From: Bifidobacterium vansinderenii | GTDB taxonomy: Bacteria > Actinomycetota > Actinomycetes > Actinomycetales > Bifidobacteriaceae | NCBI RefSeq assembly: GCF_002234915.1 | Contig: NZ_NEWD01000006.1 | Location: 62,001-126,000 of the forward strand | Reading direction: 5' to 3' | Length of the DNA: 64,000 nt | In this document: piece after piece, positions 8,206-17,120 of the stretch | How the letters are laid out: each line of letters begins with the position of its first letter | How positions within the stretch are numbered: the first letter of the stretch is position 1 | The notes under the pieces: model-generated | The model's input: only the letters and a program-made list of their open reading frames with translations | The model's database searches: none | Told to the model about the DNA's origin: nothing | Translations under genes and position numbers: made by a program

Positions 8206-9420
8206 TCAGCTGCGGAAGTCCTCGAACATCATGGTGTAGTTGTCGTTGAGCTTGTTGGAGCAGCGCTTTTCGAGAATCGCATGCTTGAGCTCGTCGGCGG
8301 ACGGCACGATCACGTTCTTGTCGCGCATGTCCTCGGGCAGCAGATCGTCGCCGCCGTTGAGCACGCTGCCGGCGCCGGCGTTCTGCTCCACCGCGGTCTT
8401 GTTCTGCGGGTCGAGCATCCAGTTGATGAACGTCTTGGCCTGGTCGATGTTCTTCGCACCGCGCGAGATCGCCACGTTGTCGACGAACTTGTTCGCACCG
8501 TCGGACGGGAACACGAACTTCAGATCGGGATTGCTCGTCATGGCCTGATAGGCGTCATAGCTCCACGCCATGCCGACCTTCTGCTCGCCGGACGCCAGTC
8601 GGTCGGCCACGCCTTCCGAGCTGAGCACGCCCACCTTGGACTTGTAGGACTGCAACAGATCGCTCGCGTTCTGATAGTCCTGCGGTTTGGTGGCGCACTG
8701 ATCACTGCCCACGGCGCGCAACGCGGCGTTGACGATCTCGATCTGATCGTTGAGCAGCTGCGTCTTGCCCCACGACGCCTTGGGATGGAAGAAGTCCTTC
8801 CACGACGTCGGCGCATCGGACTCGGGAATCGACTTGGCGTCGTACACGATGCCCGTGTAGCTCACGATGTACGGGATGGAATACTGCATCGTCCTGTCGT
8901 AGTACGGATTACGGAACTCCTGCTTGATGTTCTTCGCGTTGGGCAGCAAGTTCACGTCGAACTTCATGAGCAGGCCCTCGTATTTGAGCTGTTCGACCAT
9001 GTAGTCGCTGGGCATCACGATGTCGTAGCCCTCGCCACCCGTGGACTGCAGCTTGGCCTCAAGCGCCTCGTTGCTGTCGAACGTGTCGACACTGAGCGTG
9101 ATGCCGGTGTCCTTTTCGAACGCCTTGATCACGCTGTCGGGCATATAGCCGGCCCACGTGTAGATGTGCAATTCGCCGCCCTTGGCCTCGTGATATGGGC
9201 CGGTGGCCTCGGCCGTGCCACCACTGACGGACACGTCGCTCACCCCGCCGGAGCAGCCTGCCAGACCGAACACCAGTCCGGAGCACAACGCCACTGCGAG
9301 AACCTTCACGCAGGAGCGTGCGATCTTCGAAATTCGCAGCGACGTTCGCGATGTTTTTCGCAGCGTCGTTCGCAGCGTCTGCGGACGATCGTCATTCACG
9401 TCATTCATATATGCGTCCAT
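8206..9420 (-). CDS. potD: Polyamine ABC transporter substrate-binding lipoprotein, PotD-like (system 1)
   Basis: 404 residues. A long basic N-terminus leads into a hydrophobic signal segment and a lipobox LAGC near residue 56, so the mature protein is a membrane-anchored lipoprotein. The mature part matches the PotD/PotF fold: GELHIYTWAGYMPDSVIKAFEKDTGITL, then YDIVMPSDYMVEQL, then PTSWKDFF, GMAWSYDAYQAM, and SRGAKNIDQAKTFINWMLDPQN. It would deliver spermidine or putrescine to PotBC. It is the last gene of potA-B-C-D, 15 bases after potC. A GGAGGGG site precedes ATG 9420; another ATG is at 9408. Confidence 0.85.
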   Translation of the reverse strand: MDAYMNDVNDDRPQTLRTTLRKTSRTSLRISKIARSCVKVLAVALCSGLVFGLAGCSGGVSDVSVSGGTAEATGPYHEAKGGELHIYTWAGYMPDSVIKAFEKDTGITLSVDTFDSNEALEAKLQSTGGEGYDIVMPSDYMVEQLKYEGLLMKFDVNLLPNAKNIKQEFRNPYYDRTMQYSIPYIVSYTGIVYDAKSIPESDAPTSWKDFFHPKASWGKTQLLNDQIEIVNAALRAVGSDQCATKPQDYQNASDLLQSYKSKVGVLSSEGVADRLASGEQKVGMAWSYDAYQAMTSNPDLKFVFPSDGANKFVDNVAISRGAKNIDQAKTFINWMLDPQNKTAVEQNAGAGSVLNGGDDLLPEDMRDKNVIVPSADELKHAILEKRCSNKLNDNYTMMFEDFRS

Positions 9421-9435
9421 CTTGATTCCCCTCCC

Positions 9436-10407
9436 CTACTTGCTCTTGCGGTTCGTCAGCACCGTGGACGTGACCGTGATGATGATCGCCAGCAGAAGCA
9501 GCAGCGTGGCAACCACGTTGATGCTCGGGTTCACGCCCTTGCGGATCAGCGAGAAGATGTAGATCGGCAGCGTGGTGGTGCCGGCGGTGGTGAGGAAGTT
9601 GGAGATCATGAAGTCGTCCATGGAGACCACGAACGCCATCAGCGCGCCGGAGATCACACCGGGGGTGAGCAGCGGCAGCGTCACGCGGGTCACGGTGGTG
9701 AAGCCGGACGCGCCAAGATCCTCGGCGGCCTCGAAGCATGCGCGGTCGAGCGTCTGCAATCTGGCGCGGATCGGCATGACCACGAACGGAATGCAGAACG
9801 TGGTATGGGCCAGAACCAGTGGCACATAGCCGGGTGCCATGCCGATCAGTCGGATGAACGCCATGGTGGCGACGCCGAGCACGATCTCGGGGATCAGCAT
9901 GGACGCGTTGATCAGCGCGGTGGCGATCGCCGACCCGGCACGGGACATGTGGTCGATGGCCAGCACGTAGAGCACACCGAGCAGCGTGGACAGTGCAGTG
10001 GCGATGGCCGCGACGATCAGCGACGTTTCGGTCGCCTTGATGATCGCACCGTTGGTGAACACCTCGCCATACCAGCGGAACGAGAAGCCCTCCCATAGCA
10101 GTGCCTGACGGCCGCCGTTGAACGAGAAGAACACGACGATCAGCATCGGCACGTACAGGAACGCGAGCACGAACACGCTGAGGAATCCGACTGCCGGAAA
10201 ACGCTTCAACGTATTGTCGCGGTTGCCGGATCGGCGGGTGCTGAGCGGCCGGTCGGGCTTCTTGCCCTCCAGCCATTCCGGCATCTGAGCGCCGTCATCG
10301 CCGCTGGCCGCACGCTCGGCCTGCGTCCTGGCGACCAGCGCGCCAAACTCCTCGCTGTCGGAGTACTTCACGGCCTTGGGATCGACATCATCATGCAGCA
10401 TGCTCAT
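9436..10407 (-). CDS. potC: Polyamine ABC transporter permease, PotC-like (system 1)
   Basis: 323 residues from ATG 10407, whose start overlaps the potB stop as ATGA. A charged cytoplasmic N-terminal extension of about 75 residues (longer than usual for PotC) precedes six hydrophobic segments beginning at FPAVGFLSVFVLAFLYVPMLIVVFF. The permease-ATPase contact loop (EAA motif) is EAAEDLGASGFTTVTRVTLPLLTPGVISGALMAFVVSMDDF. The MDDF and Ser-rich ends are typical of PotC. It forms the channel with PotB. An apparent upstream extension to 10626 is antisense-free but overlaps potB and lacks homology, so I rejected it. Confidence 0.88.
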   Translation of the reverse strand: MSMLHDDVDPKAVKYSDSEEFGALVARTQAERAASGDDGAQMPEWLEGKKPDRPLSTRRSGNRDNTLKRFPAVGFLSVFVLAFLYVPMLIVVFFSFNGGRQALLWEGFSFRWYGEVFTNGAIIKATETSLIVAAIATALSTLLGVLYVLAIDHMSRAGSAIATALINASMLIPEIVLGVATMAFIRLIGMAPGYVPLVLAHTTFCIPFVVMPIRARLQTLDRACFEAAEDLGASGFTTVTRVTLPLLTPGVISGALMAFVVSMDDFMISNFLTTAGTTTLPIYIFSLIRKGVNPSINVVATLLLLLAIIITVTSTVLTNRKSK

Positions 10408-11444
10408 AGCGTCATACCCGCCTTTCGAGAGGCCCTGCCGCCAAGCGCGGTCGCCATGAACGCGCCGAGCAGGGTGATGGCCAGAATCACGGTGGACAGG
10501 GCCGCGCCGAACGGCCAGTTGCGCGCCTCGGCGAACTGCGAGGCGATCAGGTTGCCCACCATGAGCACGCGTCCGCCGCCGAGCAGCACGGGCTGCACGT
10601 AGGAGCCGAACGCGGGGATGAAGCACAGGGCCACGCCGCTCATCACGCCCGGCATGGCGGCGCGCAGGATCACGCGGCGCATCACCGTAAGCTTGCGGGC
10701 GCCAAGATCATAGGCCGCCTCGACGAGACGGAAGTCGAAGCCGGACAGCGCGGAGTACATGGGCAGGATGGCGAACGGCAGGAACGTGTAGATCAGGCCG
10801 ATCACCGAAGCAAACGACGTGTAGAGCAGCTGCTGCTTGCCGAGGCCCAGCAGGTTGGCGGCCCAGTTGATCGGGCCATTTTCGTTGAGGATCAGCATCC
10901 AGGCGTAGGTGCGGACCAGCAGGTTGGTCCAGAACGGGATGGTGACCAGCAGCACGAGGATCTGCTGCACCTTGGCGCTTTTCATCGACATCCACAGGGC
11001 GATGGGGAATGCGAGCGCCACGCACACGATAGTGGTGAGCAGCGCCTGCCAGAGTGATGTGCCGAAGACTTCGAGGTAGCGGGTGTCGAAGAAGCGGTTG
11101 CCGAAGAAGTCGTGGCGGAAGAGGAGCTTTTCGTAGGCGTCGGTGGAGAACTGGAACTTCACGCCGCCGCCCATGTCGGGTCGGCTCATGAAGGAGAACG
11201 CCACGATCACGCACATGGGTCCGAGCGTGAACAGCAGGCCGATGATGATGGAGGGGATGGCGTAGGCGCGATGCAGCAGGCCGGGTTTGACCTCGTGCGG
11301 GGAGCCGAACCAGTGCTGCCAGGCGGTTTCCTTGGGTGCGGCGGTCTTGGCGGCGGTGGCGGTCTTGGCTGGGGCAGCGGTCTTGGTAGCGCTGTCGATC
11401 GGCGGCTTGTCACTCTTGATATTGGGGTTCGTCGTGTTGCTCAT
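10404..11444 (-). CDS. potB: Polyamine ABC transporter permease, PotB-like (system 1)
   Basis: 346 residues. An Ala/Thr/Lys-rich low-complexity N-terminus (residues 10-40, repeats of AKTA) is unusual for PotB. Hydrophobic segments start at AIPSIIIGLLFTLGPMCVIVAFSF; the EAA loop is EAAYDLGARKLTVMRRVILRAAMPGVMSGVALCF. ATG 11444 overlaps the potA stop by one base (TAATG), so potA, potB and potC are translationally coupled. The product pairs with PotC as a heterodimeric inner-membrane channel. Confidence 0.88.
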   Translation of the reverse strand: MSNTTNPNIKSDKPPIDSATKTAAPAKTATAAKTAAPKETAWQHWFGSPHEVKPGLLHRAYAIPSIIIGLLFTLGPMCVIVAFSFMSRPDMGGGVKFQFSTDAYEKLLFRHDFFGNRFFDTRYLEVFGTSLWQALLTTIVCVALAFPIALWMSMKSAKVQQILVLLVTIPFWTNLLVRTYAWMLILNENGPINWAANLLGLGKQQLLYTSFASVIGLIYTFLPFAILPMYSALSGFDFRLVEAAYDLGARKLTVMRRVILRAAMPGVMSGVALCFIPAFGSYVQPVLLGGGRVLMVGNLIASQFAEARNWPFGAALSTVILAITLLGAFMATALGGRASRKAGMTL

Positions 11445-12565
11445 TATCGTTCCACCACCCTCATGTGCGCGGCCTCGACGTGCACGCTCACCGTGGCACC
11501 CTGATAGAGCACGCTGGTGTCGAACGGCGGCGAGATTCGGACGAGCAGCAGGGTGCCGTCGGCCAGACGAACGTGGCAGCGCACGTCGGCGCCCATGAAC
11601 ACGACGGTCTCCACGGTTCCCTGCAGGGCCGTGTCGTCGGGCGCGGCCAGTTCAATGCGTTCGGGACGGACGGCGGCGCAGATCTCGGCGCCGTCGGACA
11701 GGTTGGAGATGTCCTGCTTGACGTGGAACGGTACGCCTTCGACGGTGATCACGCCGTCGCCGCTCTTGACCGCATCGAGGAAGTTGATGTCGCCGATGAA
11801 ATCGGCCACGAATCGGTTGGCCGGCTCGTTGTAGATCTGCTCGGGGGTGCCCACCTGTTCGGGACGGCCCTTGGAGAAGACGGCGATGCGGTCGCCCATC
11901 GACAGGGCCTCCTCCTGATCGTGGGTGACGAAGATGAACGTGATGCCGGTCTCGCGCTGGATGCGCTTGAGTTCGACCTGCATCTGACGGCGCAGCTTGA
12001 AGTCAAGCGCGGAAAGGGATTCGTCGAGCAGCAGCACCTTGGGACGTTTGGCGAGGGAACGGGCCAGGGCCACACGCTGCTGCTGGCCGCCGGACATCTG
12101 ATGAGGCTTGCGGCCGCCGAATTCGCCGAGGTGGACGAGGTCGAGCATTTCCTGCACGGTCTTGGCGATCTCATCCTTGGGCTTCTTCTCCATTTCGAGG
12201 CCGAACGCCACGTTCTGCGCGACCGTCATGTGCGGGAACAGCGCGTAGCTTTGGAACACGGTGTTCACCGGCCGCTCGTACGGCGGCAGCGGATCGATGC
12301 GCTGGTCGCCGAGGTAGATCTCGCCGGCGTCCAGGCTTTCCAGTCCGGCGATCGACCTCAGCAGCGTGGTCTTTCCGCAGCCGGACGGGCCGAGCAGGAT
12401 GAAGAACTCCCCCTTGTGAATCGCCAGACTCACGTCGTCGATAGCATGGACTTCCTTGCCCTCGGCGGACGTGAACGTCTTCTTCGCATGATTGATCGTC
12501 AGACCGGATTCTCGCAGCTCGACCTCCGGGTCGCGAGCTACCACCACCTTCTGCGCAGCACTCAT
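11444..12565 (-). CDS. potA: Polyamine ABC transporter ATPase, PotA-like (system 1)
   Basis: 373 residues. Nucleotide-binding domain with Walker A LGPSGCGKTTLL, Q-loop in VNTVFQSYALFPHMTV, signature MSGGQQQRVALARSL, Walker B VLLLDESLSALD and H-loop FVTHDQEEALSMGDRIAVF, then a C-terminal TOBE regulatory domain (about residues 290-373). The Walker B reads DES where nearly all PotA proteins have DEP. First gene of potABCD; the 240-base gap upstream is shared with a divergent Lrp-type regulator, which is the obvious candidate controller. Confidence 0.88.
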   Translation of the reverse strand: MSAAQKVVVARDPEVELRESGLTINHAKKTFTSAEGKEVHAIDDVSLAIHKGEFFILLGPSGCGKTTLLRSIAGLESLDAGEIYLGDQRIDPLPPYERPVNTVFQSYALFPHMTVAQNVAFGLEMEKKPKDEIAKTVQEMLDLVHLGEFGGRKPHQMSGGQQQRVALARSLAKRPKVLLLDESLSALDFKLRRQMQVELKRIQRETGITFIFVTHDQEEALSMGDRIAVFSKGRPEQVGTPEQIYNEPANRFVADFIGDINFLDAVKSGDGVITVEGVPFHVKQDISNLSDGAEICAAVRPERIELAAPDDTALQGTVETVVFMGADVRCHVRLADGTLLLVRISPPFDTSVLYQGATVSVHVEAAHMRVVER

Positions 12566-12805
12566 CGCGCCTCCCCTTGTTCAGTTCCACTTGCGCGGAT
12601 TCGGAATATCGGCCGAAACTTGTATTCCGCCAAAACTCTTATTCAGAGGTTTTCCGCTGAGAAATATCAAAGTTCGACATGATTTCCGTAACGTAAACAG
12701 ACGATTGCGATATTTTTCGTGATTTAACATAAGTTTTCCACGAAAAACGAACTTACAGTGGTGTTCGACCCATTGTTTTCGAAGGGTCGTTGATACGATT
12801 GGGAT
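12566..12805. promoter_or_regulatory. Divergent control region between potA (system 1) and the Lrp-type regulator
   Basis: An AT-rich 240-base gap that must hold promoters in both directions. Visible elements are CGACCC/GGGTCG flanking ATTGTTTTCGAA at about 12768-12791, TTCGG..CCGAA near 12599-12615 and several TTTTCG/CGAAAA half-sites. A -10-like TACGAT sits eight bases before the lrp ATG, so that transcript may be leaderless. Autoregulation and potA control by the Lrp-type protein are inferred from position. Confidence 0.5.
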
Positions 12806-13309
12806 ATGAAGAATGAACCCACGACATCCCGCCTCAATCAAACCACAAAATCCGCCGACGATGACTCCATCGACGACGTCAACAAGAAAATAATCGCTTT
12901 ACTGCAAGAAAACGGACGCCGCTCCTATGTGTCGATCGGCAAGGAGATCGGGCTGTCGGAGGCTGCGGTGCGACTGCGTGTGCAGAAGATGCTCGACGAT
13001 GGCGTGATGCAGATCGTGGCCGTGACCAACCCGATGGAGATGGGCTTCCGCAGACAGGCCATGGTGGGCATCACCGTGGACGGCGACATCGAATACGTGG
13101 CACAGAAGCTCAAGGACATCCGACAGATCGACTACATCATCATCACCGCCGGGCGGTTCGACATTCTGGCCGAAGTGTTCGCCGAGGACGACGAAAGCAT
13201 GCTCGAGCTCGTCAATCGCCAGATCCGCAAGATCGACGGCATCGACCGCACGGAACTGTTCACCTACATGCGTCTGGAAAGCCAGCGCTACGACTGGGGC
13301 GTGCGGTAG
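12806..13309 (+). CDS. Lrp/AsnC family transcriptional regulator
   Basis: 167 residues. N-terminal winged helix: DDVNKKIIALLQENGRRSYVSIGKEIGLSEAAVRLRVQKMLDDGVMQIVAV (residues 22-72), with the recognition helix at LSEAAVRLRVQKM. The C-terminal RAM ligand domain follows (VGITVDGDIEYVAQKLKDI..YIIITAGRFDILAEVFAEDDESMLELV). These proteins form octamers and respond to amino acids or related metabolites. It is divergent from potABCD system 1, so it probably controls polyamine uptake and itself. An acidic, polar 20-residue N-terminal tail precedes the DNA-binding domain. Confidence 0.88.
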   Translation: MKNEPTTSRLNQTTKSADDDSIDDVNKKIIALLQENGRRSYVSIGKEIGLSEAAVRLRVQKMLDDGVMQIVAVTNPMEMGFRRQAMVGITVDGDIEYVAQKLKDIRQIDYIIITAGRFDILAEVFAEDDESMLELVNRQIRKIDGIDRTELFTYMRLESQRYDWGVR

Positions 13310-13431
13310 GCCCCTCCACACAGTCAGGGGTCAGCAGGATGCCGGGATACGTTGGTGACGTTGCGCAAAAATCGCACACATGCTCCTAACTTGTATCGAC
13401 ACCGACAATGGGAGCACCTGCTTTTGAGCCC

Positions 13432-13560
13432 CTCCCCTCAGTCCGCCTCTGGCGGACAGCTCCCCTCCAAGGGAGGGGAGCCTGAGTTACGCGCCCTTTT
13501 CGGGCTCGGCTCCCCTCCGAGGGAGGGGAGCTGTCGGCGCAGCCGACTGAGGAGAGGGCT
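13432..13560. repeat. REP-like palindromic repeat, two inverted copies
   Basis: Two copies of the window's GC-rich repeat face each other: CCCCTCCCCTCAGTCCG with CTCCCTTGGAGGGG-type hairpin, then CTCCCCTCCGAGGGAGGGGAG and GTCGGC..GCCGACTGAGGAGAGGG. They lie in the 396-base gap between convergent lrp and the aldehyde dehydrogenase gene; the rest of that gap (13310-13431) shows no gene. Confidence 0.7.
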
Positions 13561-13570
13561 CCAGAACCAA

Positions 13571-13690
13571 AAGACCCCGAGTTTTGTGGTTTTCCGGCAA
13601 AAAATACTGAGCCCGGGCGCCCAATACAGCCCTTTTACTGCATTGGATGTCCGGGCTCAGCTTAGAAAAACCACAAAACTCGGGGGTCTT
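13571..13690. repeat. 120-base nested inverted repeat (possible bidirectional terminator or MITE-like element)
   Basis: Outer arms 13571-13593 and 13667-13690 pair over 23 bp with a single-base bulge (AAGACCCCGAGTTTTGTGG and its complement). Inside, CTGAGCCCGG (13607-13616) pairs with CCGGGCTCAG (13651-13660), and CCAAT/ATTGG lies inside that. It ends 15 bases from the aldehyde dehydrogenase stop and lies between convergent genes, so a two-way terminator is one reading; the length, terminal inverted repeats and different composition from the REP family also allow a miniature transposable element. Confidence 0.7.
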
Positions 13691-13705
13691 AAATCAGATC
13701 CGCTC

Positions 13706-15058
13706 TCAGAACCGGCCGACGGCATCGGTGCAGATGAGCTTGAGGTTCACGAACTCGCCCATGCCAAGCGAACCGAGCTCACGGCCGAAACCAGAGTTCT
13801 TCACGCCGCCGAACGGCAGCTCGCAGGAGTCGGCGCCCACCTCGTTGATGTAGGTCATGCCGGTCTCGAGCTCGTCGGCGATGCGTTCGCCCTGCTCCTC
13901 GTCGGTGGTGAACACGTAGGAGCCGAGACCAAACGACGTGTCGTTGGCGAGCGCCACGGCCTCTTCCTCGCTGCTCACACGGTAGAACTGGGCAACCGGG
14001 CCGAAGAACTCCTCATAGCGCACGGACGATCCTTCGGGGATGTTCGTCAGGATGGTCGGCTTGAAGAATGCGCCGTCGTTCTTGCCGTCGCCGTATTCAA
14101 GGGTGGCGCCGGCCTCAACGGCGCGAGACACCTGTTCGGCGAGGTGTTCGGCAGCGGCCTTGGAGCACAGCGGAGCAAGCTCCACCGAGTCGGACGCCTT
14201 CTTGAACTTGTCGAGGAATTCGTCGTACAGGGAGTCGATCACGATGAAGCGCTTGGCTCCGTTGCACACCTGGCCGCAGTTCTCGTAGCGACCGGCCACC
14301 GCAGCCTCGACCGTGGCATCCATGTCGTCGGTGCTGAGCAGGATGAACGGATCGCTGCCGCCGAGTTCGCACACGACCTTCTTGAGCGCCTTGCCCGCTT
14401 CGGACGCCACGGCGGTGCCGGCACGTTCGGAGCCGGTGAGCGAGACGCCGCGCACACGGGAGTCGGCGATGACGCCGGCGATCTGCTCATTGGTGGCGTA
14501 CACGTTGGTGTAGGCGCCTTCGGGGAATCCGGCGTCATGGAAGATCTTCTCCATGGCGGCGGAGGACTTGGGGCACAGTGCGGCGTGCTTGAGGATGATC
14601 GTGTTGCCGAGCATGAGGTTGGGGCCGGCGAAGCGCGCCACCTGATAGTACGGGTAGTTCCACGGCATGATGCCGACCAGCACGCCGATGGACTTGTGAC
14701 GGATGATGGCGGAGCCTGCGGCTTCGCGCTTGATGGGCGAGTCGGCCATGAACGACGGTCCGTTATCGGCGTAGTAGCGGTAGATGGCAGAGGAGAATTC
14801 GACTTCGACCCGACATTCGTCGAGCTTCTTGCCCATTTCGTGGTTGATGATTTCGGCGAGTTCGTCCTCACGTTCGAGATAGAGGTCGGCCACCTTGCGC
14901 AACAGTTCGGTGCGCTCCTCGGCGATGGAGGTCTTGCCCCAGGTCGAGTAGGCCTTCTGCGCCTTGTCGACGGTTTCGGCGATCTGCGCGTCGGTGAAGG
15001 TGTCGAAGGTCTCCTCGACTTCGCCCGTGGCCGGGTTGGTTACCGCGTACTTGCTCAT
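13706..15058 (-). CDS. NAD(P)-dependent aldehyde dehydrogenase, succinate-semialdehyde dehydrogenase-like
   Basis: 450 residues from ATG 15058 (AAAGGAGCC upstream); the in-frame start at 15136 adds a segment without homology. Catalytic features of the ALDH superfamily: GIMPWNYPYYQVAR with the oxyanion Asn near residue 126, the Glu in VVCELGGSDPFIL near 226, and the nucleophilic Cys in NCGQVCNGAKRF near 260; PFGGVKNSGFGRELG closes the active site. The pattern is closest to GabD/Sad-type enzymes oxidising succinic semialdehyde to succinate. It is downstream of potADBC system 2 but behind a terminator, so it likely has its own promoter in 15059-15190. It would pair with the GabT-like enzyme at 25701. 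Confidence 0.82.
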   Translation of the reverse strand: MSKYAVTNPATGEVEETFDTFTDAQIAETVDKAQKAYSTWGKTSIAEERTELLRKVADLYLEREDELAEIINHEMGKKLDECRVEVEFSSAIYRYYADNGPSFMADSPIKREAAGSAIIRHKSIGVLVGIMPWNYPYYQVARFAGPNLMLGNTIILKHAALCPKSSAAMEKIFHDAGFPEGAYTNVYATNEQIAGVIADSRVRGVSLTGSERAGTAVASEAGKALKKVVCELGGSDPFILLSTDDMDATVEAAVAGRYENCGQVCNGAKRFIVIDSLYDEFLDKFKKASDSVELAPLCSKAAAEHLAEQVSRAVEAGATLEYGDGKNDGAFFKPTILTNIPEGSSVRYEEFFGPVAQFYRVSSEEEAVALANDTSFGLGSYVFTTDEEQGERIADELETGMTYINEVGADSCELPFGGVKNSGFGRELGSLGMGEFVNLKLICTDAVGRF

Positions 15059-15190
15059 GATGGCTCCTTTCATGCCTGCATACGGTTCGCACCCGCACGC
15101 CTGCTGTTCGCTTCTGAGATCCAGTTGTAAGCCCACTTGGTTTCGATTTCGTTATACAAATGGCACTTTTATTTTCTTATTCGAAACAAT

Positions 15191-15229
15191 AAGGCGATTG
15201 CAGTTCGTGAAACGAACGTCAATCGCCTT
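15191..15229 (-). terminator. Hairpin after potC (system 2)
   Basis: AAGGCGATTG (15191-15200) pairs perfectly with CAATCGCCTT (15220-15229), with an inner TTCG/CGAA pair. It is 38 bases past the potC stop on the minus strand and is followed by ATTGTTTCG. It most likely ends the potADBC message, separating it from the aldehyde dehydrogenase gene. Confidence 0.65.
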
Positions 15230-15266
15230 GTGTGTGTCGCAGAACAATAACACAACCCTTCCGGCC

Positions 15267-16061
15267 TCAGTCCTCATCCTCCGCCGAGATGCGTTGCGAT
15301 ATCCACAACGGAATCAGCGAGACAAGCACCATCACGACGGCCACCACGGCCACAATGGGCGCCTGATGCGGTCTGAACATGTTATTCATGATCCAAATAG
15401 GCAGGGTGGTGATGTCTTGTCCCGCGGTGAATGTGGTCACCACGATCTCATCGAAGCTCAACGCGAAGGCCAACAATCCTCCGGCGAACAGCGCCGATTT
15501 GATACGCGGGAACGTAACCAGGCGGAAGGTGTCCCATACCCCTGCACCCAGATCGCTCGACGCCTCCTCGGCGTGTTCACCAAGTTGACCGAGTCTGGCG
15601 AACGCGTTGTTGTACACGGTCACGATGCAGAAGGTCACATGGGCCACAACCAGCGTGAACATCGACAAGCGGATACCGACCATGGTAGTGAACGCATTGT
15701 TCAGCGCGATACCGGTGACGATGCCGGGCAATGCAATAGGCAGCACCACCAACAGGCTGATCGCGCTCTTGCCGAAGAATTCATACCGCTGTAGAGCCAG
15801 CGCACACAGCGTTCCGAGCACCAGCGCGCATACGGTGGCCGCGGCGGCGACTTCCAGACTGGTGGATACCGCCTGCAATGCCCCCTGCGAATGAAACGCT
15901 CTCACCCACCATTCAAGGGTGACCGATCGAATAGGCCATGTTAGGGACGCATCGCCGTTGATCGAGTTGAGCGCTACGACCATCAGCGGAATATAGATGA
16001 ACATCAGCACGATGACCGATGCCACACCGAACATGATCTTCGTTCCCCGTCTCAGTTCCAT
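15267..16061 (-). CDS. potC: Polyamine ABC transporter permease, PotC-like (system 2)
   Basis: 264 residues, the standard PotC length (unlike the extended system-1 copy). Hydrophobic segments begin at KIMFGVASVIVLMFIYIPLMVVAL; the EAA loop is EEASSDLGAGVWDTFRLVTFPRIKSALFAGGLLAFALSFDEIVVTTF, with the FDE motif typical of PotC. AAAGGAGAACCC precedes ATG 16061. It lies 36 bases after potB and is the last gene of potADBC. Confidence 0.88.
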   Translation of the reverse strand: MELRRGTKIMFGVASVIVLMFIYIPLMVVALNSINGDASLTWPIRSVTLEWWVRAFHSQGALQAVSTSLEVAAAATVCALVLGTLCALALQRYEFFGKSAISLLVVLPIALPGIVTGIALNNAFTTMVGIRLSMFTLVVAHVTFCIVTVYNNAFARLGQLGEHAEEASSDLGAGVWDTFRLVTFPRIKSALFAGGLLAFALSFDEIVVTTFTAGQDITTLPIWIMNNMFRPHQAPIVAVVAVVMVLVSLIPLWISQRISAEDED

Positions 16062-16097
16062 CGGGTTCTCCTTTCCGAGTCAAAGTTTCGCAGCCCG

Positions 16098-17120
16098 CTA
16101 TAGCCGCTTGAGCGCACCGGTCCGGCTGACCAATGTCAGATACAGACCGATGATGAGGATCGGGATCAGCGCCAGCGCTGCGGCCATGGGCGTATTGTTG
16201 GCCACGCCGACGTCGGTGTAGATCAGGTTGCCAAGCACTTGGGTCTTGCCACCCACGATGCCAACGGCAATGTAATCGCCCATTGACAGCGAAAAACTGA
16301 AAATGGACCCGGCCACCACTCCGGGAACGATCAACGGCAACAGAATGTCACGAATGGTCATCCAGCTCTTGGCGCCAAGATCCCCCGATGCCTCGAGTAA
16401 CGATTCAGGCACCTGCTCAAAGGCGGTGAAAATCGGCATGACCACATATGGCAGCCACAGGTACACCTCGGTGAGGATCACGGCAGCCAGACCATATCCG
16501 GGCGACGTGATGCCCAACGGCCGAAGCAGCCAGTCGGCAAGTCCACTGCCAGAGAGCACTGAGCGCCATGCATATGCCTTGACCAGATAGCTCGCCCACA
16601 ACGGGGTGAGAATCATGATTACGAGTACCTTCTTGGAACGTTTCGACGCCATACGGGCCATGAAGAACGCGATGGGAAAGGCCAGCAGGATGTCCACCAC
16701 AGTGACCAGCACCGCGATGAACAGCGTCCGGGCCGTAACATTGAGGTACAAGGCGTCCGTGAACGCAGAGACGATGTTCGCTGCGGTCCACGCCATCTCC
16801 ACTTGTCCGGTGTATTCGTTCACCGACCAGAGAGCGGTGACCAGCAATGCCACCAACGCCACGATGTACACCAGTCCCATCCAACCGACAGGCAGAGCGA
16901 GCAGCGCCACGCGATGCAGCATGGGATGGTTGTAGAGGAACGATGAGATTGCGTGCCGACGGACCGGGACGAACGATGCCGTCTCACCGCCGTCAGCCTT
17001 CATCTCGACCGTTGCCTTGAGTTCAGTTTCCTGTTCCGCCCGCCGCGCCATCAGGGTGTGAATGACGCCGACGACTCCGCGCCGTGGCGAGCTGACGGTC
17101 AGCCCTTGATTTCCTGCCAT
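16098..17120 (-). CDS. potB: Polyamine ABC transporter permease, PotB-like (system 2)
   Basis: 340 residues if started at ATG 17120, which overlaps the potD end by 22 bases; ATG 17051 is an alternative giving 317 residues, and neither has a strong ribosome site. A long charged cytoplasmic N-terminus (about 65 residues) precedes six membrane segments (VGWMGLVYIVALVALLVTALW first). The EAA loop reads EASGDLGAKSWMTIRDILLPLIVPGVVAGSIFSFSLSMGDYIAVGI. Works with PotC as the channel. Confidence 0.85.
   Translation of the reverse strand: MAGNQGLTVSSPRRGVVGVIHTLMARRAEQETELKATVEMKADGGETASFVPVRRHAISSFLYNHPMLHRVALLALPVGWMGLVYIVALVALLVTALWSVNEYTGQVEMAWTAANIVSAFTDALYLNVTARTLFIAVLVTVVDILLAFPIAFFMARMASKRSKKVLVIMILTPLWASYLVKAYAWRSVLSGSGLADWLLRPLGITSPGYGLAAVILTEVYLWLPYVVMPIFTAFEQVPESLLEASGDLGAKSWMTIRDILLPLIVPGVVAGSIFSFSLSMGDYIAVGIVGGKTQVLGNLIYTDVGVANNTPMAAALALIPILIIGLYLTLVSRTGALKRL

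Noticed and set aside
8281-10098. A 605-residue plus-strand reading frame over potD and potC
   Set aside because: Antisense to well-supported PotD and PotC coding sequence and rich in His, Arg and Gly without motifs; a high-GC shadow.
10408-10626. An N-terminal extension of potC upstream of 10407
   Set aside because: It overlaps potB coding sequence and is basic and featureless; the ATGA overlap marks the true start.
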